64,000 bases of DNA from JAVBKX01 sp031553835 (GTDB lineage Bacteria > Bacteroidota > Bacteroidia > Bacteroidales > Azobacteroidaceae): positions 1 to 64,000 of the forward strand of contig JAVBKX010000023.1 in assembly GCA_031553835.1 (NCBI GenBank), in the 5' to 3' direction. The notes below the pieces were generated by a model. That model was not told the origin of the DNA. It saw only the letters and a program-made list of their open reading frames with translations, and did not search any database. This document shows positions 17,146-23,587 of this stretch, piece by piece. The position numbers and the translations under genes were made by a program. Every line of letters begins with the position of its first letter. Position 1 is the first letter of the stretch.

Positions 17146-18126
17146 ATGTCAACAGTAAATTGTATTGGTATTTTAACGTCGGGAGGAGATGCTCCGGGAA
17201 TGAATGCAGCTATCCGGGCGGTTACCCGTGCTGCGATTTATAATGGATTTGAAGTGAAGGGGATATATAGAGGTTATCGCGGTTTGATTACCAATGAAAT
17301 TGTACCTTTTCAGACAAATAATGTAAGTAATATCATCCAATTGGGAGGGACAATCCTGAAAACAGCCCGCTGTGAGGAGTTTTTGACGCAAGAAGGCCGC
17401 CGGCAAGCTTATGAAAACCTGAAACAGGCTGGGATTGATGCCCTTGTTGTTATCGGAGGCGACGGAACGTTGACCGGAGCGCGTATTTTTGCACAGGAAT
17501 TCAATATTCCGATTGTGGGATTGCCGGGTACAATTGATAATGATTTATTTGGTACCGATACAACCATCGGTTATGATACTGCATTAAACACGATCATGGA
17601 GGCTGTCGATAAAATCAGGGATACTGCAACATCTCACGAACGATTGTTTTTTATTGAAGTGATGGGGCGTGATGCAGGATTTCTTGCACTTAACGGAGCC
17701 TTGGCTTCCGGAGCGGAGGCTGCTATTATCCCTGAAATATATACAGAGGTAGATCAATTGGAAGACTTGATTAAGAACGGTTTCCGCAAATCAAAGAACA
17801 GTAGCATTGTGCTTGTAGCTGAAAGTAAAGTAACAGGAGGGGCGATGGAGATGAAACGGCGAGTCGAGGAAAAATATCCACAATACGATGTTCGCGTTAC
17901 CATCTTGGGGCATATTCAAAGGGGAGGATCTCCTACAGCTTCCGACCGTATTTTAGCCAGTCGGATGGGAGCAGCTGCGATTGATGCATTTTTGGATGAC
18001 CAGCGCAATGTGATGATTGGCATTCAGAATGACGCCATTGTTTATGTGCCTTTTTCAAAAGCGATTAAAAATGACAAACCGATTGATAGAGAATCGTTGA
18101 ATACGTTACGCAAACTTTCGATTTAA
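17146..18126 (+). CDS. pfkA: 6-phosphofructokinase
   Basis: 326 residues, the usual length of bacterial ATP-type Pfk. It phosphorylates fructose 6-phosphate at the committed step of glycolysis. Motifs: GILTSGGDAPGMNAAIRA at the N terminus, GGDGTLTGA for nucleotide binding, the catalytic GTIDND, GRDAGFLAL, and the effector/substrate segment HIQRGGSPTASDR. Gly in the GGDGT motif favours ATP over diphosphate as donor. A terminator lies 138 bases past the stop. Confidence 0.97.
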   Translation: MSTVNCIGILTSGGDAPGMNAAIRAVTRAAIYNGFEVKGIYRGYRGLITNEIVPFQTNNVSNIIQLGGTILKTARCEEFLTQEGRRQAYENLKQAGIDALVVIGGDGTLTGARIFAQEFNIPIVGLPGTIDNDLFGTDTTIGYDTALNTIMEAVDKIRDTATSHERLFFIEVMGRDAGFLALNGALASGAEAAIIPEIYTEVDQLEDLIKNGFRKSKNSSIVLVAESKVTGGAMEMKRRVEEKYPQYDVRVTILGHIQRGGSPTASDRILASRMGAAAIDAFLDDQRNVMIGIQNDAIVYVPFSKAIKNDKPIDRESLNTLRKLSI

Positions 18127-18264
18127 GTATTGTGATAAAAATTGAGTAATGATTCTACAAAAACACCCCATTTTGTCCAAATGTCAACACTTATACTGTG
18201 GACTTATTTCGTGGAATACTTTTGTAAATATTTATTAATTGTTTGTTAATGAATTGAATACTGG

Positions 18265-18299
18265 ACAGAGAAGCGCATTGTGTTTCTCTGTTTTTTTTT
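18265..18299 (+). terminator. Terminator downstream of pfkA
   Basis: ACAGAGAA (18265-18272) pairs with TTCTCTGT (18284-18291) and is followed by a run of T residues to 18299. This is a good intrinsic terminator for plus-strand transcripts. Confidence 0.85.
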
Positions 18300-18353
18300 C
18301 TTTGGCATAAGATTTGATTTTTAGAATCATAGATTAGAATTAGATATTATTAC

Positions 18354-18486
18354 ATCATCCTTTCATATCAAGGCAGGGAAGCTCATTTTATTTATCCCCG
18401 TTTTACAGTAGCTTGTGAAAGTCATTGTATTTTGAAAGTTTACAGAGTGTGTATATCAAGAGTTTTTTTGTCTGTGAAAGGATGAT
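18354..18486. ncRNA. Candidate structured RNA closed by a 12-bp inverted repeat
   Basis: ATCATCCTTTCA at 18354-18365 is the exact reverse complement of 18475-18486. The 109 bases between contain an inner AAGCT/AGCTT hairpin and are not coding. A terminator follows 35 bases downstream on the plus strand. The shape, a long closing helix around an AT-rich interior, recalls regulatory RNAs such as the 6S-like RNAs of this phylum, but no family was identified and strand is unknown. Confidence 0.4.
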
Positions 18487-18520
18487 TTTCTAACCGGCCA
18501 GACTATTTTATATAAATGCA

Positions 18521-18550
18521 AAAAAGAGACTGTAAAAAGTCTCTTTTTTT
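18521..18550. terminator. Bidirectional terminator beside tRNA-Thr
   Basis: A 10-bp stem (AAAGAGACT type) with a short loop is flanked by A-run and T-run on both sides. It can end the minus-strand SRP RNA/tRNA-Thr transcript, whose mature end is 31 bases away, and any plus-strand RNA from the preceding interval. Confidence 0.88.
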
Positions 18551-18580
18551 ATTATAGGAAAGTATGGAATATTTACTTTG

Positions 18581-18654
18581 AGCCTCTTGTCGGATTCGAA
18601 CCAACGACCCCGAGATTACGATTCACGTGCTCTGGCCAACTGAGCTAAAGAGGC
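18581..18654 (-). tRNA. tRNA-Thr (anticodon CGT)
   Basis: A 74-base cloverleaf with acceptor GCCTCTT/AAGAGGC, D arm GCTC...GAGC, anticodon loop ATCGTAA (anticodon CGT) and T arm GTTGG TTCGAAT CCGAC. The third anticodon-stem pair (29-41) is T-T, a mismatch in an otherwise regular stem (CGTGA with TCTCG). CCA is not encoded. It lies nine bases after the SRP RNA and is probably processed from the same transcript. Confidence 0.95.
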
Positions 18655-18663
18655 ATAAAAAAA

Positions 18664-18760
18664 GGGTAAGCTTACTACATCGCGCCGCTACAACCAACTA
18701 CCCTTGCTGCGATCAAGCCCTGGGGGATTCGAAGGGAGCTGGCCGTGTAGGACTTACCCG
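18664..18760 (-). ncRNA. ffs: Small signal recognition particle RNA (4.5S-type)
   Basis: About 97 bases that fold into one long hairpin. The closing stem is GGGTAAG with CTTACCC. The apical domain reads CCCCCAGGGC, loop TTGATC, then GCAGCAAGGG, matching the conserved Ffh-binding internal loop (CAGG opposite AGCA) of bacterial SRP RNA. The usual GGAA tetraloop is replaced by a six-base loop. It targets ribosome-nascent chains to the membrane together with Ffh. It is transcribed from a clear promoter and continues into tRNA-Thr. Confidence 0.88.
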
Positions 18761-18764
18761 GGTG

Positions 18765-18795
18765 CAAAAGTATAGTCTTTTTTCTAAAAAAACAA
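18765..18795 (-). promoter_or_regulatory. Promoter of SRP RNA and tRNA-Thr
   Basis: On the minus strand there is TACTTTTG (18765-18772) with TTG (18793-18795), 20 bases apart. The -7 box ends five bases before the 5' end of the SRP RNA, as expected for a stable RNA with little leader. Confidence 0.75.
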
Positions 18796-18872
18796 CTTTA
18801 TTTTATATGTATCGAGTAAGGATTTGATTTATAGCAAGAAATAAATTATGTGAAAAAATCTATTGATATGCA

Positions 18873-18902
18873 TTGCAAATTTAAAAATAAGTATTACCTT
18901 TG
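18873..18902 (+). promoter_or_regulatory. Promoter of tRNA-Asp
   Basis: TTG at 18873-18875 and TACCTTTG at 18895-18902, with 19 bases between, lie 37 bases before tRNA-Asp. This fits the Bacteroidota promoter. Confidence 0.75.
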
Positions 18903-18939
18903 CATCGCATTTGAGAGAAAATGCTTCACGAAACAAAAT

Positions 18940-19013
18940 GGTGTGGTAGTTCAGTTGGTTAGAATACCTGCCTGTCACGCAGGGGGTCGCGGGTTCGAGT
19001 CCCGTCCATACCG
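18940..19013 (+). tRNA. tRNA-Asp (anticodon GTC)
   Basis: 74 bases with acceptor GGTGTGG/CCATACC (one G-T pair), anticodon stem CCTGC/GCAGG, loop CTGTCAC with anticodon GTC, T arm GCGGGTTCGAGTCCCGT and discriminator G. CCA is not encoded. It has its own promoter and terminator. Confidence 0.97.
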
Positions 19014-19020
19014 CATACGG

Positions 19021-19056
19021 CCTTGATAATTGTTTGATTATCAAGGTTTTTTATTT
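19021..19056 (+). terminator. Terminator after tRNA-Asp
   Basis: A perfect 10-bp stem (19021-19030 with 19037-19046) and six-base loop, followed by TTTTTTATTTT, lie seven bases after the mature tRNA. Confidence 0.92.
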
Positions 19057-19279
19057 TAACATTGTGCATTCGTCGTGCAAATTTAAAAATCACATACTGT
19101 TGCAATTGTTGTAATAAGCATCAATATTGTCATCAAGTTTGTCCTACTTAGTTTGGTACTAAAAAAGAAGATGTTGCCGGATTTTGACAAATAATTGTCT
19201 CATTATCTAAGGATTACGTGCTGTGGGCGTATAGCTACTCATTATACAGTCTCTCAATTGCTTTTACAATATCGGAATA

Positions 19280-20197
19280 TCAGTGAATTATATTGTTTTT
19301 TGCTGCCAATTGTCCACATGCCGCTTGAATATTTCTACCTTGCGTCTCTCTAATCGTCACTTCGAGCCCAAACGCTTCTAAATCTCTTTTGAAAAGTTGT
19401 AACTGATTTCTTGTTGCGTAGCGGAAAGAACCAATAGTCTTGTTTAATGGCAGAATATTTAAGCGTACATTTTTTCCTTTGAACCATTTTGCCAATTGCC
19501 TCTTGTCCGAAATGTTGTCGTTGACGCCAGGGAGCAACAAATAAGCAATGGTAATTTTTCGATTATGTCGTTTGCCATAAGAAAGAAATGCTTTTATGGT
19601 TGCTTCAATGCTGTTGTGCTTCATTCCGGGAATCAGTTGGTTTCTGACCGATTGTCTGGTTGCATGAAGAGATAGAACCAATTGTATTTTCAAATGTTCT
19701 TCCCGCAGTTTTCTAAGTCCGGATAATGGCCCAACTGTTGAGATCGTAATACCATCTGTCGGAAAGTTCAATCCATTCCGGTCTCTAAGAATATGAATCG
19801 ACTCAAGCAGAGATGAATAATTGTGTAAAGGTTCGCCAATGCCCATGAATACGATTCGATTGAAGCGTTCTTTGACCGAAAGTATTTGTTGTACAATTTC
19901 AGTAGCTGTTAAATTTCTTATCAAACCATGCTTGCCGGAAGCGCAAAAAATGCATTGGACGGCACAGCCGACCTGTGTGCTGACACAAACTGTAACGCCG
20001 GTCCTGCGTTTTATACATACCGTTTCTATAACATTGCCATCGTTTAATTCGAAAAGATATTTTTTTGTATTTAAGTCTTTGCAGACCTTCAATAATTTTA
20101 AGTCCATACTTGTTTTCTTACAATGAATTATGGATACAGGTATCGCATCTGCATCATAATCCTGATTAATAAATAATAATAGACAATCAGCCTTCAA
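19280..20197 (-). CDS. RlmN/Cfr-family radical SAM rRNA methyltransferase, short form
   Basis: 305 residues. The family methylates an adenine of 23S rRNA (A2503; RlmN at C2, Cfr at C8) using a 4Fe-4S cluster and S-adenosylmethionine. The cluster motif is Cys78, Cys82 and Cys85. Cys71 (in CVSTQVGC) and Cys294 (in AACGQL) match the two catalytic cysteines of E. coli RlmN (C118, C355). MGIGEPL and SLHATRQ are also conserved. The N-terminal helical domain seen in ordinary RlmN (usually about 340-370 residues) is mostly missing. Met31 is another possible start. It is probably a paralogue rather than the housekeeping RlmN. The upstream region has a promoter box and a small hairpin. Confidence 0.85.
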   Translation of the reverse strand: MKADCLLLFINQDYDADAIPVSIIHCKKTSMDLKLLKVCKDLNTKKYLFELNDGNVIETVCIKRRTGVTVCVSTQVGCAVQCIFCASGKHGLIRNLTATEIVQQILSVKERFNRIVFMGIGEPLHNYSSLLESIHILRDRNGLNFPTDGITISTVGPLSGLRKLREEHLKIQLVLSLHATRQSVRNQLIPGMKHNSIEATIKAFLSYGKRHNRKITIAYLLLPGVNDNISDKRQLAKWFKGKNVRLNILPLNKTIGSFRYATRNQLQLFKRDLEAFGLEVTIRETQGRNIQAACGQLAAKNNIIH

Positions 20198-20219
20198 AGA
20201 GATTGAAAGCTATAAGAAA

Positions 20220-20332
20220 ACTGAGATAAAGTTTCTCAGTGCAGACTATGCACGGATTCTAAAGGTACGTGCTATTGAACAACGAATGTTCGACATGATT
20301 TGTTTTTCTGTTCTAAATTTGATACAAAGATA
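20220..20332 (-). promoter_or_regulatory. Promoter and leader hairpin of the RlmN/Cfr-like gene
   Basis: The -7 box TATCTTTG on the minus strand is at 20325-20332. It gives a leader of about 120 bases, which contains a 7-bp hairpin (20220-20226 with 20234-20240) 22 bases before the start codon. A TTTG lies only 14 bases upstream of the box, so the -33 element is not convincing. Confidence 0.45.
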
Positions 20333-20361
20333 ATATTTTTCTAAAGCAAATTAATCATTCT

Positions 20362-20398
20362 CCACACAACCCAATTGTCTTCGGAAAAGGTTGTGTGG
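20362..20398. repeat. 10-bp inverted repeat between rsgA and the RlmN-like gene
   Basis: CCACACAACC (20362-20371) and GGTTGTGTGG (20389-20398) form a perfect stem with a 17-base loop, 52 bases past the rsgA stop. There is no T-run on either side, so it may slow or protect the 3' end of rsgA mRNA rather than terminate intrinsically. Confidence 0.5.
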
Positions 20399-20449
20399 TA
20401 TGTATTCTGATTATTTGTAATGAATTCCTTTTATGTATATAATCCTGTA

Positions 20450-21508
20450 TCAACGGTTTTCCTTTAATCTCTTTACCTCATCCACAATGCGCGAAAAGGA
20501 TTTGTCCCTTTTGCGTTTTTCATGTTCGGCAACGGTAAAATGCCATGATTCCTTTCGCAATTTGAGGTAGCTCTCATACGCTTCCCGTGACAGCAAACCG
20601 TCGTTTACAGCCTGTTTAACGGCGCATTCGGGTTCATTGGTATGTGTGCAATCCGCAAAGCGGCACGATCCGGAATAGTCTGAAACTCCTGACATTTCGG
20701 CTAAAGTTTCGGGATTATCGATTGCCAGTCCAAACTCGCGGACTCCCGGCGTGTCAATCAATACACCGGAACCCTCTATTAACACCATTTCTCGGCGGGT
20801 AGATGTGTGCCGCCCTTTTCCTGTCGATTCGCTTATTCCGGAAGTGAGAAGTAGATCGTGTCCGCAAAGCGCATTGACGAGTGAGCTTTTACCTACTCCG
20901 GACGAGCCGACAAACACAACGGTTTCGCCTTCCGATATAGATTCACGTAATTGAAGAATCGTTTGTGGGTGATGAATGCTTGTGAAAAAGGTGGGCATTT
21001 GGCAGGCAATATGCCTGACAGCCCGGTCAACTTTCTGTTTTTCGAATTCCAAATCTGCTTTGTTGAGCACCAACACCGGTTGGATATTTTCTTCCAATAT
21101 CTGCGCCATAAAGCGTTCCGCTCTTCGGACGTTAAAATTATCGTCAAGACTTTGTACGATGAAAGCCATATCGACATGTGAAGCAATGACCTGCTTATCT
21201 GCAACGGTTCCGCTTTTTTTGCGATACAGCGTACGCTCACGGGGAAGCATATCGACAACAATACCTTTGTTTTCGTCGAATGATTGAAAAACGACCCAAT
21301 CTCCCGTACAGGGCAATTCAAAATCCGATTTTCCATACATCATGTTTCCTGTAAGTTCACATTGAAACAGTCCGTTTTCGGCTATAACTTCGTAACATGT
21401 CCGGTGTACCACGGCCACGCGTCCATGAGAAAGATTGTTATAAGGAGAAGATTGTTTGAATTGGAACAACGTATCGTTCCAGCCATATAATGATAGATTA
21501 TTATTCAC
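20450..21508 (-). CDS. rsgA: Ribosome small subunit-dependent GTPase A
   Basis: 352 residues. RsgA is a late 30S ribosome assembly factor in the cytoplasm. The order is an OB-fold (about 25-95), then a circularly permuted GTPase with NKAD at 149-152 before the P-loop GSSGVGKS at 201-208 and DTPG at 252-255, and a C-terminal zinc domain with Cys282, Cys287, His289 and Cys295. All family motifs are intact. It is transcribed alone from a promoter about 200 bases upstream, with a leader that holds a possible attenuator. Confidence 0.97.
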   Translation of the reverse strand: MNNNLSLYGWNDTLFQFKQSSPYNNLSHGRVAVVHRTCYEVIAENGLFQCELTGNMMYGKSDFELPCTGDWVVFQSFDENKGIVVDMLPRERTLYRKKSGTVADKQVIASHVDMAFIVQSLDDNFNVRRAERFMAQILEENIQPVLVLNKADLEFEKQKVDRAVRHIACQMPTFFTSIHHPQTILQLRESISEGETVVFVGSSGVGKSSLVNALCGHDLLLTSGISESTGKGRHTSTRREMVLIEGSGVLIDTPGVREFGLAIDNPETLAEMSGVSDYSGSCRFADCTHTNEPECAVKQAVNDGLLSREAYESYLKLRKESWHFTVAEHEKRKRDKSFSRIVDEVKRLKENR

Positions 21509-21853
21509 GACTTAATAATTTGAATGATAAAATAAAAAATGCTTGAATCTCTTGTTTTCGAACGGTTTTACCAGGCATAAAAAACATGTTTGGCAGTAGG
21601 AACTACCAATTTCAAAACAGTTTTCATAAAATAAAAACCGCCCGGACTCAGGCAATCATTCCGGCAATCGAATTATATGTGAATAATTGAGTTTTCATAT
21701 GACGACAAAGATACGATTTTTATGAGTTTTTTCAGGAATATTTTCAAGATGATTTTTAATCTGTATATTTGCAAGAGTTATATAAAGATTGTAATAACAG
21801 TAAGTATGTATAAGCTGCGTCAAAGGTAATATTAACTTTAGAATAATTGATTT
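21509..21853 (-). promoter_or_regulatory. Long leader of rsgA with possible attenuator
   Basis: A 345-base gap without a gene. On the minus strand the -7 box TATCTTTG (21706-21713) lies about 200 bases before rsgA. About 40 bases into the leader, a GC-rich 5-bp hairpin (21660-21664 with 21642-21646) is followed by GCGG and then TTTTTATTTTA (21627-21637). This looks like an early terminator, giving either an attenuated rsgA mRNA or a short RNA of about 75 bases. No matching riboswitch class was recognised. The rest, toward 21853, shows nothing clear. Confidence 0.4.
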
Positions 21854-22228
21854 ATGAATGTGATTGATGAATACATTGCAGGTTTCCCCGAAGATATTCG
21901 ACCTCTATTGGAACAAGTTAGAAATGTCATCAAAAAAGTGGCTCCGGAAGCGGAAGAATGTATTAGTTGGGGAATGCCTACCTTTAAGCAAAACGGAAAT
22001 CTGGTGCATTTTGCCGGTCACAAAAATCATATTGGATTTTATCCCGCTCCATCGGGAATTGATGCTTTCAAAAAAGAATTATCGGATTATAAAATGTCAA
22101 AGGGGGCTGTACAATTTCCATTGAATAAACCCATACCGTTAGAATTAATTGCTAAAATTGTACAATACCGGGTTCATGAAAATAAGGAAGCGGCTATGGC
22201 AACAAGACAAGCAAAAGATAAAATGTAA
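21854..22228 (+). CDS. DUF1801 (YdhG/YjbR-like) domain protein
   Basis: 124 residues, cytoplasmic, a single small alpha/beta domain. The block EECISWGMPTFKQNG, then HFAGHKNHIGFYPAPSGI and KGAVQFPLNKPIP are the hallmarks of DUF1801, whose best-known Bacillus member is described as an iron chaperone for frataxin-like functions. Whether this one handles iron is not shown. It stands alone between rsgA (opposite strand) and tRNA-Arg, with only a weak promoter-like TAACTTTA 13 bases upstream. Confidence 0.85.
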   Translation: MNVIDEYIAGFPEDIRPLLEQVRNVIKKVAPEAEECISWGMPTFKQNGNLVHFAGHKNHIGFYPAPSGIDAFKKELSDYKMSKGAVQFPLNKPIPLELIAKIVQYRVHENKEAAMATRQAKDKM

Positions 22229-22325
22229 AGGAAGAATCCGGATATTTAATTTATGGACAAACCTGGCCGGATCAATAATTTTCATCAAAACAAAACTATA
22301 TTAAAACTGACCCTTTTAAAAATAA

Positions 22326-22355
22326 AAACAGTTACATGTTTTAATGTAACTGTTT
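22326..22355 (-). terminator. Terminator after tRNA-Arg
   Basis: A perfect 12-bp stem (22326-22337 with 22344-22355) and six-base loop lie 11 bases past the tRNA, followed on the minus strand by TTATTTTTAAAA. It also sits at the 3' side of the DUF1801 gene and may serve both. Confidence 0.85.
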
Positions 22356-22366
22356 GATTTTGAAAG

Positions 22367-22440
22367 TGATCCGGTTGAGATTCGAACTCAAGACCCACAG
22401 CTTAGAAGGCTGTTGCTCTATCCAGCTGAGCTACCGGACC
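22367..22440 (-). tRNA. tRNA-Arg (anticodon TCT)
   Basis: 74 bases with acceptor GGTCCGG/CCGGATC (one G-T pair), anticodon stem ACAGC/GCTGT, loop CTTCTAA with anticodon TCT, T arm TTGAG TTCGAAT CTCAA and discriminator A. CCA is not encoded. Confidence 0.97.
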
Positions 22441-22459
22441 ATCCTTGTTTTTGCGGGTG

Positions 22460-22490
22460 CAAAGATAAATAATAACTCTTGTAATTCAAA
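22460..22490 (-). promoter_or_regulatory. Promoter of tRNA-Arg
   Basis: On the minus strand there is TATCTTTG (22460-22467) and TTTG (22487-22490), 19 bases apart. It lies 19 bases before the mature tRNA. Confidence 0.78.
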
Positions 22491-22731
22491 GAAATAGGAG
22501 ATGAAGTTATTAATATATTGTAAACCAGTTGAATAATATGGGGTAAGAGCAGTAAAAGATGTAAAAGAGAGTATGCGTCACCTATATTCTCAATAAACAA
22601 TACATGAACAGGTCAAAAAATAAAAGAGTAAAGGGACACTAAATTCTGTTTTTTTTCGTTTAATCATCGTAATATAGCAGACTATGTATCTCTCTATAAT
22701 AGAACTATATCAATAATTTAATAATCAATAT

Positions 22732-23553
22732 ATGAAGTATTTATTTGCTTTTTTTGTCGTTGCTATTTTTTTAAGTTCTTGTCAGTCAACGCCAAAAGAT
22801 ATTGCCTATTTTCAGGATTTAGATGCCAGGCGACAACAATTAATGGCAGATCAGGTAGGTTTTTCGGTTTATGAACCGGTAATAAAAATTAATGATCAGC
22901 TGCTGATTACTGTATCGGCTCCTGTTTTAGATCAAAGCTTAGTTGCTCAATTTAATTTGCCAATGAACTCATATTTGGCTCCGGGAGAAACCACTACACA
23001 AAAATCGCCTGCTGTACTTACCTATACAGTGGATAAAAATGGGAGTATCAATTTCCCGGTTATTGGGCAAATTAAATTGTCGGGGATGACGAAATCCGAA
23101 GCTGTACAATTTATAGCTTCCGAGGTGTCGAAGTATGTTACCCATCCGATTGTCAATTTACAAATTGTTTCTTTTACAGTTACAGTACTTGGGGAAGTGA
23201 TGAGACCGGGAACGATTCAAGTTGAGAGTGAACGAGTTTCGGTATTGGATGCGATTGGTGGAGCGGGCGATTTGACGCTTTATGGAGATCGCAAGAATGT
23301 ACTGTTGATTCGTGATAATGGAAATGGAAAAGAGTTTGTACGTTTTGACTTAACTAAATCCGACATTTTTACATCTCCATATTTTTATTTACAGCAGAAT
23401 GATGTGCTCGTGATTGAACCGAATGATACCAGGAAAAAAATCAGCAATTTTGGCGCAGCAGAAAATTATCGTTTGTCGGTTTTTTCCACAATTTTGAGTA
23501 CAGTATCTGTGTTGTCATCTTTAGCGATCGCCATCGTATCATTGAACAACTGA
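22732..23553 (+). CDS. Polysaccharide export lipoprotein (Wza/OPX-like)
   Basis: 273 residues. The lipoprotein signal ends at FLSSC (Cys near 17). A Poly_export domain (about 55-140; NDQLLITVSAP, DKNGSINFPVIGQIKLSG) is followed by an SLBB domain (VTVLGEVMRPGTIQ to AGDLTLYGDRKNVLLIR). A C-terminal hydrophobic helix (about 250-270) could cross the outer membrane, as in Wza. It should form the periplasmic and outer-membrane channel for the polymer made by this locus. It is the first gene of a seven-gene plus-strand run and overlaps no other gene. No UpxY/UpxZ-type antiterminator gene precedes it. Confidence 0.9.
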   Translation: MKYLFAFFVVAIFLSSCQSTPKDIAYFQDLDARRQQLMADQVGFSVYEPVIKINDQLLITVSAPVLDQSLVAQFNLPMNSYLAPGETTTQKSPAVLTYTVDKNGSINFPVIGQIKLSGMTKSEAVQFIASEVSKYVTHPIVNLQIVSFTVTVLGEVMRPGTIQVESERVSVLDAIGGAGDLTLYGDRKNVLLIRDNGNGKEFVRFDLTKSDIFTSPYFYLQQNDVLVIEPNDTRKKISNFGAAENYRLSVFSTILSTVSVLSSLAIAIVSLNN

Positions 23554-23587
23554 ATTGGGTAATAACGAAAAAAATATCTGTCTAATT

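Larger units (their letters stand above)
18127..18580. other. 454-base interval between pfkA and tRNA-Thr
   Basis: No credible coding region. It holds a -7-like box (TACTTTTG, 18217-18224), a hairpin terminator (18265-18299), a 12-bp inverted repeat enclosing 109 bases (18354-18486) and a bidirectional terminator (18521-18550). The box followed by the first terminator could define a short RNA of about 70 bases, but no -33 box supports it. Confidence 0.5.

Noticed and set aside
18627..18827. 66-codon plus-strand frame
   Set aside because: It runs antisense through tRNA-Thr and the SRP RNA, so it is a by-product of RNA genes.
18829..19044. 71-codon minus-strand frame
   Set aside because: It crosses tRNA-Asp and its terminator in antisense; not a gene.
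19057..19279. Interval between tRNA-Asp and the RlmN-like gene, considered as an integration scar
   Set aside because: No repeat of the tRNA 3' end, integrase or composition shift was found to support an island boundary.
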